Program-made: the position numbers and the translations under genes
Notes under the pieces: generated by a model
What the model saw: the letters and a program-made list of their open reading frames with translations, nothing else
Told to the model about the DNA's origin: nothing
The model's database searches: none
Shown here: one piece after another, positions 56,166-64,000 of the stretch
How positions within the stretch are numbered: position 1 is the first letter of the stretch
Layout of the letters: each line of letters begins with the position of its first letter
Source of the DNA: Zingiber officinale
Lineage: Eukaryota; Streptophyta; Magnoliopsida; Zingiberales; Zingiberaceae
NCBI RefSeq assembly: GCF_018446385.1
Contig: NC_055986.1
Location: 76,841,659 to 76,905,658, forward strand
Length of the DNA stretch: 64,000 nucleotides
Direction of reading: 5' to 3'

Positions 56166-57558
56166 TTATATTAAACAAGTTTTTAGAACCCAATAGAGGT
56201 TCTTTCCTACATGGTTAATTAAATATTTTCTAGGTATATAGGCTTTTGATATTTTTCTGATTTGACTTTGATGAAACCTATAGTACCAATTTAAACCTCT
56301 ATAATTTCTAAAAGTAGAAATATTTGAGCAGGTAGAATTTTTCAAATTTTCAATTTCTTCTTTTAATTTTTCATTTTCAAGTTTTATTTTATCAAAATCT
56401 TCTATAAGATATGATTTTGCTAAAGTTCTTTTTATTTCTAAGTTTTTATTTTTTAATTCAGTATTTTTACTTTTTAATTTGTACATAGACTTAGCCATAG
56501 CCTTAATACCGAAATAAAGTTGATCAGGAGGTACCTCACTTACCATATGAGACTTGAAGCCCGACTCTCCCCCTGCTTCGCTGCATTCATTTGAGGTCGC
56601 TCCCCCATCATCGATGCTGGGTTCTGATGTACTTTGCCCTTCATAGCTTTCCATCAGTGCTATCCTGACATATTCTTGTATCTCGGACTCAGATGATGAA
56701 GTGTCGTCCCAAGTGACTTTTAGGTTTTTATGCTTCTTGGGTATCTTGACTTTGTCCTTCTTGAGTTCTGGGCAATCTTCTTTTAAGTGTCCTTCCTTTT
56801 GACACTGGTAGCAACGCATCCTTCTTCTATTTCTTGGATTCTTTTTATTCTACATTTCTTTAAATTTATTAGATCTTTTTTTTTTAATTTCTTACCATAT
56901 ACGCTTCATGATCCTCTTCTGAATCTGACTCAGGTTTATCCTTTTTGGTTGCGTTTAGTGCGATCATCCGGCTTGATTCCTTTGTTGTCCCTGCACACCT
57001 GGTTTCATATAATTCAAGAGTAGAGAATAATTCTTCTAAAGTACTTACCTCCAGGTCTTTTGAAATATAGTAGGCGTCGATGATTGATGTCCATTCTGGA
57101 GTTCTTGGAAACGGGTTGAGCGCGTATCGTATGGTGTCTCGGTTGGTTATCATTTCACCAAGGTTCTTGAGACAAGTAATCAATTCCTTTACCTTCGCAT
57201 GTAGATCGGCTACCTTCTCACCTATTTCCAGACGGATGTTCGTCAATTTGTTTCGAAGGATGTCTCTTTTGGCGAGCTTCGCTTCGGACGTACCTTCGTG
57301 GAGTTCTAAGAACTTCTCCCAGAGTTCTTTGGCTGATGAGTAGTTTCCGATGCGGTTGACTTCTTGAGGCGGCAACACGCTCAGCAGGTGATATTCCACA
57401 TGATTATTTGCTACAGAATCATTCTGCTCCTTCTTTGTCCAAAGGTTCTCTTCTTTTTCTTCTCCATTCTCATTCGTCGGAGCTACAAAACCATATTTTA
57501 CAATTAACCAAATTTCAAAATCAGTTTTTAGGAATACCTCCATATGACGCTTCTAGTG
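56166..57558 (-). pseudogene. gag of the gag-only SIRE element (capsid part, zinc knuckle, coiled coil)
   Basis: The capsid frame (57543-56884, 219 codons) has 'FLKTDFEIWLIVKYGF', 'AKELWEKFLELHEGTSEAK', 'EKVADLHAKVKELI', 'NRDTIRYALNPFPRTPEW', 'IIDAYYISKDLEVSTLEEL'. It ends after 'ESDSEEDHEAYMVRN'. A break at a run of T (56877-56885) shifts the frame. The second frame (56819-56166, 217 codons) starts with the zinc knuckle CYQCQKEGHLKEDC, then an acidic serine-rich stretch, a long coiled coil ('KLKSKNTELKNKNLEIKR', 'KLENEKLKEEIENLKN') and the SIRE Gag end 'YIPRKYLINHVGKNLYW'. Both halves are long and open, so only the one frameshift seems to separate this from a full Gag. Confidence 0.88.
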
Positions 57559-57647
57559 TGCGAAGTCCCTCTCGAATTTTGGTGGAACAATGCTTGGTCC
57601 GGCCATCTCGTTGCTTCGTTCGGCGATTAGTCCTCCTGAAGCGCCTT

Positions 57648-57659
57648 GCTCTGATACCA
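57648..57659 (-). other. Primer-binding site of the gag-only element
   Basis: On the minus strand TGGTATCAGAGC lies two bases after the 5' LTR. It is the initiator methionine tRNA complement. Confidence 0.9.
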
Positions 57660-57661
57660 CT

Positions 57662-58534
57662 TGTAGGTCCCTTTGGAGGCCGGCAAGAGGGGAAGGGTGA
57701 ATTATCCTGAAAAATAAAGCACCCTTTCTCGGATTTTTAACTAGATAACAAAACTTGTAATAAAAAAGAACAGAGACTAATTAAAAGCAGACACAAAAGA
57801 GTTACTTGGTTTGCAATCAGGGGATTGCTAATCCAAGGAAAGTATAGCTCAACATATGACGATCTCCTCTGGACGGAGTAGCCTCTTTACAGTGTTGACA
57901 GCACAAAAGAATAGAAGAGCACAAAGAAAGTGGATTACAAGTTGAATGAATAATCTGTGCAAATCAGTGCTACATTTATAGTACTGGTCGGGGCGCCTCG
58001 AAGGGTCCCGGGCGCCCTGGGGGGATAAAACTTTATCCCCCAACATTCAGATCGAGTCAAACCTTGATCTGGTCAAAATCCACTTCCATGCGCCCGGAAT
58101 GGATCCGGGCGCCGGGACCACTTAAGTCAACCTAGTTGACTTTTTGTGGTCCGGTTCCACTGCTCCGGTTCAGCTCGTCTCGGTCCGGGTCTTTTGTTCC
58201 AGCTCCGCTAGGTTGGGTGATTTCGGCCATCCGGAATAGGGCTCACCCGAACCCAAGTTCCGGCCTTCTCCTCGAGCAGCCTTCCTTCCCGGTTTCTCGT
58301 CCCTCGAATGCCGCGTACGTTTTCTTGTCCACCGGTGTACTCTTCCGCGGTCACCTCGTCCCTCGGACGCACCGAGCCCGTCGACTCTCTCCCCGTGTCG
58401 TCCTTCTCGTTAGCCGCATCTTCTGCTCAACTTCCTGTGTTCTTAAGCTCCTGCACACTTAGACACAAGGGTTAGACAAAACAGGATCTAACTAAACTTG
58501 TTTGATCATATCAAAACACCTTGGGGTTCCAACA
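57662..58534 (-). mobile_element. 5' LTR of the gag-only element
   Basis: 873 bp, the same ends as the 3' LTR at 54622-55490. A minus-strand TATAAATGTAG box lies near 57980, suitable as core promoter. Confidence 0.92.
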
Positions 58535-59539
58535 AACATAAGTTTGGGAGAAAAATACAACAGTACATTGATCAAGTTGAGCAGTCCCTATTCAGTAAAT
58601 TTCTAACTGGACATTATTACTTAACTTGACTAACTAAGTAAGTGATGTTTTCTTCTAATAGTTAGTTAGTAACTAAAGGTTAGATATTTAAGGATAATTT
58701 ATAGATGAATATAATTTTTAAAGTAATATCAGGTTCAGGAGAGGATCTTTGAAAATTGCTTTCAAAGTATCTTATTTTTTTAAAAAAAATCTTTTCTTGC
58801 TACTTTTTACAAACTAGTGCTTTAAAAAAGAAAAAAAAATATATATTATGAAACTTTTTTAAAAATATATATATATTTAAATTATTTGGAAAATTATTTT
58901 CAAAAAGCCTTATAAAATGTTTCCTTAGCTAATTGCTTTGAAAATATTTTAGAACAATAAATTGAAAAACTCCTTTCAAAAGTTGCTTTGAACAATTAAC
59001 TTTATAAATTACTTTTGAAAAGTGTTTTGAAATTTGTCTTGAAAAATGGTATGCAAAATCTTTGTAAACTTTATCTTTGCAAAATGTTATATTTTTGAAA
59101 ATTTTAATTTCCAAAATTTTGAAAACCTCTTTACAAATTTTGAAAATTCCTTTCAAAATTTTCTTAAATACTTTGAAAATATTTCTTATCATTAACTCTT
59201 CCCTGAAATACACCTGCAAGTTTTTATGAAAAACTTTATCTTTGAAAAATTTATTGCTTGATATGCCTACTTGTTTTTCTACATCCTCCCTTCTATTTGT
59301 TTATACTTACTTATATGGATAATTTTTTATGAATGCCAAGGGGAGAGAGTTAGGGTTTATGTAAGAAAAAGGAAACTAAGAAGAGTTTTTCAACTTAACC
59401 CTAAAAATGATTAAGAGAATAAACACAACCAAAATCATTTTTTATGTCTCTTAAATCAATTTTTTTTTGCTATGTCTATTGCATTATTTTTTTTTTCTAA
59501 TTTTAACTTAGGTTATTATTGAATCAAAATTAGGAAGAT
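58535..59539 (+). other. SIRE 3' noncoding region, second part
   Basis: Very AT-rich sequence with many A and T runs (58770-58880) and 'CTTTGAAAA' / 'TTTTGAAAA' repeats (58930-59180). No gene was recognised, and an open frame at 58929-59219 on the minus strand follows from these repeats. The purine-rich AATTAGGAAGAT at 59528-59539 is the likely polypurine tract. Confidence 0.6.
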
Positions 59540-60575
59540 TGTTGGTGTATTTGACACCAATGATCAAACCTAAGTTTTGATGAATGACAAGCAGATTAAA
59601 GTTAGATGTGTTGTGATATAACTTTTTCTACCAAGTGTGCAAGACTTGACTGGTTTGACACCAGGATAAAATTTAGCTAGGTCTGAAGGACCTGATAGCT
59701 GGTGTAAAAGTCTAGATAGGTAAGGAGTGACCCAATATTTGGAGGAAAGTCTGACTAGGTTCGCGGGACCTGAGAGCTAATCGAAGTCCAATTAGGTCTG
59801 TGGACCTGACAACTGGCTGGAAGGCCTGGTGGACCAAAGTAGAGTCAAACGATTTTACATGGTAAGTAAGGTAAGTTACTGGAGGAGAGTGTTCCAATGA
59901 GGATGAGTCCCATTTGGGAACTTTAGGCGCATGTCCAATTTAGGTTCACTTTGGAAACCTAAATTAAGACCTTAAGTAGATTATGGTCTCGGATAGACAT
60001 GATCTAATTAATACTGCTTATTTCTATTGTGCTAACTTCATCTTGTAGGGTATACTTTGTTTTGTTGGACTAACATATTTTACAGGGTGAAAAAGCACAA
60101 ATTACCTTAGATGAATAGTACACAAGGCACCTTCCATGCGAAGGAAGGTACCTTGAGCTGGGTGATGGAAGGCTCCTTGGAGAGGCTTGAAGGTGCCTTC
60201 AGTCAAATAAGGTAGAAGGTTTTGTTGACGATAAGGCATTATTTTCTCGGGATAAAATTTTGTGGATGGAAGGTGCCTCCAGTACCATGGAAGGCGTCAT
60301 CAATGCTCAATAAAAGAGAGTTTCATTTAGTGCATTCTACACACTTCTTCTATGAGTTTCTACGTAATCATGTGACTTTCGACTGCTCTAACTTCGTGCT
60401 GCTACTCTTCTACAACTTTGCTATGTTTAACTACTGCTGAAAAGCTATCCAACACCAAGCTTGATCCATTAGATCTACAAGTGTTAGGTAATGAAACTCT
60501 TTGTGTACTTAATTACAGCATAAAAGAAAGTGTAGCTTGCCACATTTATCCTATCCTTTTTTTTTGTACTCAATC
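59540..60575 (+). mobile_element. 3' LTR of the SIRE element, truncated by a Tekay insertion
   Basis: It aligns with 46377-47414 along its whole length, from TGTTGGTGTATTTG(G/A)CACCAA to TTGTACTC(G/A)ATC. It stops at 60575, where the Tekay LTR TGTCACGCC starts. The homologous 5' LTR continues for 248 bp more. Bases 60571-60575 (CAATC) should be the left TSD of the Tekay insertion. Confidence 0.9.
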
Positions 60576-63452
60576 TGTCACGCCCCGGAGGAGTCTCTGT
60601 CCGAAGAAATTTCGGCAGCATCTTCCCTGTACGGCGGACAATCTGAAACTTTTCTACAGCATTATATACCTCAGCCACATGCGACTGGAATAATAACAAT
60701 AATAAAACAATCACCACGCAGTTAATATCAAATTCAGCCTCTGGCTGACACAACCACGCAGTTAAGTAGTAAACAAATAGAACAGTAATATGATGACTCA
60801 AAAACAACCCTACTCAACTACACTCGTAAAGCTCAAATCCGATTTTTCCTACTCCACTACACTTATAAAACACAAATCCGACAAACTCACCTCTTCTGCC
60901 GTCCAGGCAGGCATGGAGTAAAACATATCTAAATCATACCAAAATCCATCAACGATAAGAATCCATATAAGATCCATAAGTAAAACATTACAAGACCAAG
61001 ACATAGTCTGATAGAGAAAACTAAAACAACAACTCGTGATCAGCAGAGGACTAGCACTACGTGCAATGGGGACTAGCGACTGGAACTGCTCCGGACAGCC
61101 TCAACCTGAAAATATCAACGGAGGGTGTGAGTCCAACACTCAGCAGGTACAACTGATATGCATAATAAAGTAAATAACAGACAACACTAATCATGCGTAC
61201 AGTCTCCTGAATACGAGAAGAATAAATGCAACTGAAACAAAAATAGGAGCAAACTGTACTAACCAGAACCAAGGTATAAAGGTAACAGGGTCGTCAAACC
61301 AAGGGTGTCATAATCCTGTATGCATGTCAATCATATGCATTCATATAAATGCAGGAAACACAAACAATAAATATATCATGCATATGATGCCAATGACATG
61401 ATCACCCCTGACGCCAGTCAGCCATCTCACACACAATGATGAGTCCGAGTGGGTAGGGTTGTGATAACCGTGCACTCTGACATCACTGCCCCTGATGAGT
61501 GACCGAGTGGACGGGATGCTGTCGGAGTACACACATACTCCTACCCCGAAATAATAAATGGGGGAGCGCAATGCTCTCATCTCCCGGAACACAATGACGG
61601 GGAGGACTCTCTGCCGGCTACCACGCTGAGTCACACTACCCATGAGTGGACCAACGGAGCCAAACAAAGTCCAACTACCTGCCGGCTACAACGCTGCTAC
61701 ACTAAACCAACGGAGCCAAACAGAGCGGAACTGTCTGCCGACTACCACGTTGAGTCACCAGACCAACGGAGCCAAACAGCAGAACTGCCACACACCTGTC
61801 TAATATACCACTAACCCATAAGTGGTGGTGTGTACAGATACATGTAACTGGCGATGTGCTCAACAATAATAGAGCAGACAATTGCACAGCATGCAATCAT
61901 GCAAGATGATGCATGACACTAAACATGACAATATCACGAATAGCATAGCATGCTCTATACATAAGTACAAAATGTATACCACAAGACAATGAATCAAATG
62001 GAAGGTACACAAATAGATAGGGTATCAAATAAACCCTAGATCCTGAACATAATATCTCATATGGTTGTGTCGCTACCTAAAAGCATGAATGATCAGGTAA
62101 ATAATAACATGCAGTGCATAATAAGTAAACAAACAAACATGTAATAGATCTTGTAGTGACCAACCGAAATAAATGGAAGAAACACAATCATTGCTATATG
62201 TTAAACACATTATTATGCATATTAAAAGACATAAGTCAAAGTACCCGCCTCAAATAAGAAAGGATCGTATCCAGTCCAATTTCGACGTCGAGATACTCGT
62301 CTCGCGTCACAACCCTGAGTCATATATAAATAAATATATTTTATTTAGCTACAATTTACATAAATAGCTAAACAAAATTTTTAAAACTATTTAGGGCAAA
62401 ACCCTAAACCAACCTCCTTGACCTGCCTAAATTAAATCCAAATTATACCTAATTCAATTCATACCTCTGATCAAGCTATACATGATCGTCTAACTACAAA
62501 ACATATCAGGTCTCTACCCCCTTACCTCGGTTCGCAGCTGTGCTTTGCACCGGAAATCCAAAGTTTACTGTTAGAATATTTCACAGCAAAGCCTTCCTCT
62601 TCCTCACAGCCCCTGAATGTTGATGCATAGCACACAACAACCTGCTGTAAATCCTTCCCTACGATTCAGTTTCAAGATGAAGTCACGATAGAGATTACAA
62701 ATATATCAACAATAACCAGTCTTACCTCAACAGGAACCTAGGACACAGAGGAAGGGCTCGGCCGAACCTAAACTAGGGCACGGCACAGTAAGGGGAGAAG
62801 TGGTGCTCTGCCGGGGTGCTCTGCCGTGGGGAGGAAGCCGAAGCAGAAAGGGTGTCATGGCTAGCCGGGTCTAAGGCTCAGCGTTGACGATGATCGGAGG
62901 TCGGCGCGGTAAAAAAAAAAAGGGTCGAGGTAAGTAGCAGCGCAAGAGGACACGGCGGTGAACACAAGCTAAGGCAGAGGGGAGGTGTGGCTGGCGATCA
63001 GCGCCGTCGCTCGGCGAGGAGGCAGAATCGGGAGGGCGGCTCGGCCGGCGCTAGGGCTTGGATGGCGGCGTCGGGGATGGCTAGGGCACAGACCGACTCG
63101 GCAGAGAAGGAGAGAAAGGGGTGTGCAGTGGTGGAGAAGCTATGGAAGAGAACTTTTGTCGGCTGCCGATGCTCGGAAGAGGAGAAGAAGAAATAGGAGA
63201 GGGATACCGCCTCAACGGTTAGGGCACAGTCGCGAGTGAGGCCCGGGGAGAAGAAAGAAAAAAAAATAAGAAAAAGAAAATATAAAAAGAAAAGGAAATA
63301 TAAATATTTCCTCACTTAAATGGGGTAACCCAAACAGGCTTTCCTGGGGACCAATTTTATCCCCGTGAACTCGTCCATACGAGTTCCGAAAAATTCTCGA
63401 AAAATTTCAAAAAATTCCCTTATTAATATTCGCCTATTTCCAGTATTTTACA
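60576..63452 (-). mobile_element. 3' LTR of the second Tekay element
   Basis: Minus-strand reading begins TGTAAAATACTGG and ends CGGGGCGTGACA. Shared blocks with 24346-27231 include 'AATTTTTCGGAA', 'CGGGGATAAAA' near the start, and 'GAAATTTCTTCGGACAGAG' at the end. The stretch 61560-61800 has extra copies of a 'CCAACGGAGCCAAACA' phrase (near 61649, 61704 and 61762), a local tandem expansion that the first Tekay LTR shows with two copies. Open frames near 62985-63239 reflect the CG-rich leader only. Confidence 0.9.
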
Positions 63453-63562
63453 TTCTCCTCCACTAATAAAAATTTGGTCCCCAAATTTTATTATCTACCA
63501 TCAGCAAGTACTAATAACAGGTAAAGAGTATAAATGCTGAACGGTAAACTAAATCACATACC

Positions 63563-64000
63563 TCAAGTGAAAAGATGGGGATAACGAGCTCGGATTGTAT
63601 CCTCAAGTTCCCAAGTAGCCTCCTCGTCTGAATGATGCTGCCATCCGACTTTAACCAGTCGGATAGTCTTGTTCCGCAACTGACGCTCCTTTCGGTCGAG
63701 AATCCGTACCGGAACCTCCTCATATGTAATGTCAGGCTGAACTGGAACTGGAATATTTGCCAGCACATGCGTCGGGTCGGGCACGTATCTCCGCAGTATA
63801 GATACGTGGAATACATCGTGGACGCCTACCAGGGACGGTGGTAGTGCCAGCCGGTAAGCTACCGCTTTGATCCTCTTCAAGATCTCAAAAGGGCCAATAT
63901 ACCGCGGAGCCAGCTTACCTCTGAGGCCAAATCTCTTCACCCCTTTCGTGGGTGAAACTCGCAGAAATACATGGTCGCCAACAGAGGACTCTAGTGGTCT
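63563..64000 (-). CDS. Tekay pol C-terminus: integrase end and chromodomain (partial)
   Basis: The 146-codon frame is open from the window edge to the stop at 63563. It includes the integrase C-terminal region ('VGDHVFLRVSPTKGVKRFG', 'LAPRYIGPFEIL', 'VAYRLALPPSLVGVHDVFH', 'ILRRYVPDP') and the chromodomain ('ITYEEVPVRILDRKERQL', 'VKVGWQHHS', 'EATWELED', 'YPHLF'). Chromodomains of this clade are thought to steer integration towards heterochromatin. Unlike the first Tekay, the position of stop 24061 is here an intact Gln (V-P-V-Q-P), and no stop occurs in this part. Whether the whole pol is open cannot be seen. Confidence 0.9.
   Translation of the reverse strand, partial: RPLESSVGDHVFLRVSPTKGVKRFGLRGKLAPRYIGPFEILKRIKAVAYRLALPPSLVGVHDVFHVSILRRYVPDPTHVLANIPVPVQPDITYEEVPVRILDRKERQLRNKTIRLVKVGWQHHSDEEATWELEDTIRARYPHLFT

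Larger units (their letters stand above)
54622..58534 (-). mobile_element. Gag-only (non-autonomous) SIRE-type copia element, TSD AACAT
   Basis: LTRs are at 54622-55490 (869 bp, 3') and 57662-58534 (873 bp, 5'), with perfect TSDs AACAT at 54617-54621 and 58535-58539. The internal region is only 2171 bp. It has a primer-binding site, a two-part gag with zinc knuckle, an AT-rich noncoding stretch and a polypurine tract, but no protease, integrase or reverse transcriptase. It therefore depended on proteins of a full-length relative. The two LTRs differ at several percent of positions by eye. It is inserted in the 3' noncoding part of the SIRE element. Confidence 0.93.
46377..60575 (+). mobile_element. 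SIRE/Maximus copia element, degenerate, carrying three later insertions
   Basis: The order is 5' LTR (46377-47662), primer-binding site, gag, protease, integrase, reverse transcriptase, RNase H, a long 3' noncoding part, and a 3' LTR that begins at 59540 and is cut at 60575 by the right-hand Tekay element. Other insertions are a solo LTR at 52714-53576 and a gag-only element at 54622-58534. The last part of the 3' LTR (about 248 bp) must lie outside the window. The coding parts are AT rich with many stops. The candidate left TSD is GTAAA (46372-46376). Confidence 0.9.
60576..64000 (-). mobile_element. Second Tekay chromovirus, 3' part, running off the window
   Basis: On the minus strand the end of pol (64000-63563), a polypurine tract (GTGGAGGAGAA, 63463-63453) and a 2877-bp 3' LTR (63452-60576) are in view. 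The LTR ends, gross layout and length match the first Tekay element (2886 bp), but the copies are well diverged, so they are different insertions of one family or of close families. The rest should lie to the right. Confidence 0.92.

Noticed and set aside
58929..59219. Isoleucine/lysine/phenylalanine-rich 96-codon frame, possible envelope-like ORF of the SIRE element
   Set aside because: It reflects TTTTGAAAA-type low-complexity repeats and is on the opposite strand to the element; no signal peptide or transmembrane pattern typical of SIRE envelope-like proteins.

Overview
This is plant nuclear DNA made almost entirely of nested transposable elements. LTR retrotransposons of the plant Ty1/copia and Ty3/gypsy lineages, a CACTA DNA transposon and a LINE remnant account for most of the 64 kb. 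I found no ordinary single-copy host gene, tRNA, rRNA, microRNA precursor or CRISPR array. The lineages present (Tekay chromovirus, Reina, SIRE/Maximus, a long-LTR copia) point to a flowering plant with a large, repeat-rich genome. A monocot is my weak guess, and no species can be named from the sequence alone.

Layout. 1-862: 3' LTR of a copia element whose body lies left of the window. 2028-3336: wreck of a Ty3/gypsy gag with a Reina-like LTR lodged in it. 3858-5062: solo LTR with target-site duplication (TSD) GAAAC. 5290-5740: LINE C-terminal remnant. 5945-12627: a ~2.5 kb solo LTR (TSD TATTG), itself split by a 4.2 kb CACTA element (7576-11742) that keeps a recognisable, spliced Transposase_24-type gene. 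12633-13030 and 27232-27791: two halves of a minus-strand SIRE-type gag, separated by a complete 14.2 kb Tekay element (13031-27231, TSD CCATC). The 5' LTR of that Tekay element contains a further 3.47 kb solo LTR (15062-18534). 27792-29893 and 41594-43765: two halves of an old minus-strand Reina element, separated by an 11.7 kb copia array, LTR-internal-LTR-internal-LTR (29894-41593, TSD GATAC). 43766-45978: poorly resolved old copia LTR debris. 46377 to past the right edge: a degenerate plus-strand SIRE/Maximus copia element. It is cut by a solo LTR in its reverse transcriptase (52714-53576), by a gag-only SIRE derivative (54622-58534, TSD AACAT), and by a second, minus-strand Tekay element whose 3' LTR lands inside the SIRE 3' LTR (60576-64000).

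How the parts relate. Each nesting level gives a relative date. The Reina, SIRE and Tat-like gag remnants are oldest, the solo LTRs and copia array are intermediate, and the right-end Tekay, open to the window edge, looks youngest. No autonomous element in view is intact. The central Tekay carries 12 in-frame stops, all TAG or TGA and none TAA, as expected from C-to-T change at methylated CG and CHG sites. Several of the elements, for example the CACTA and the gag-only copia, could have moved only with proteins supplied by relatives elsewhere. I see no new cellular system; the most interesting material is the architecture and decay pattern of the elements.
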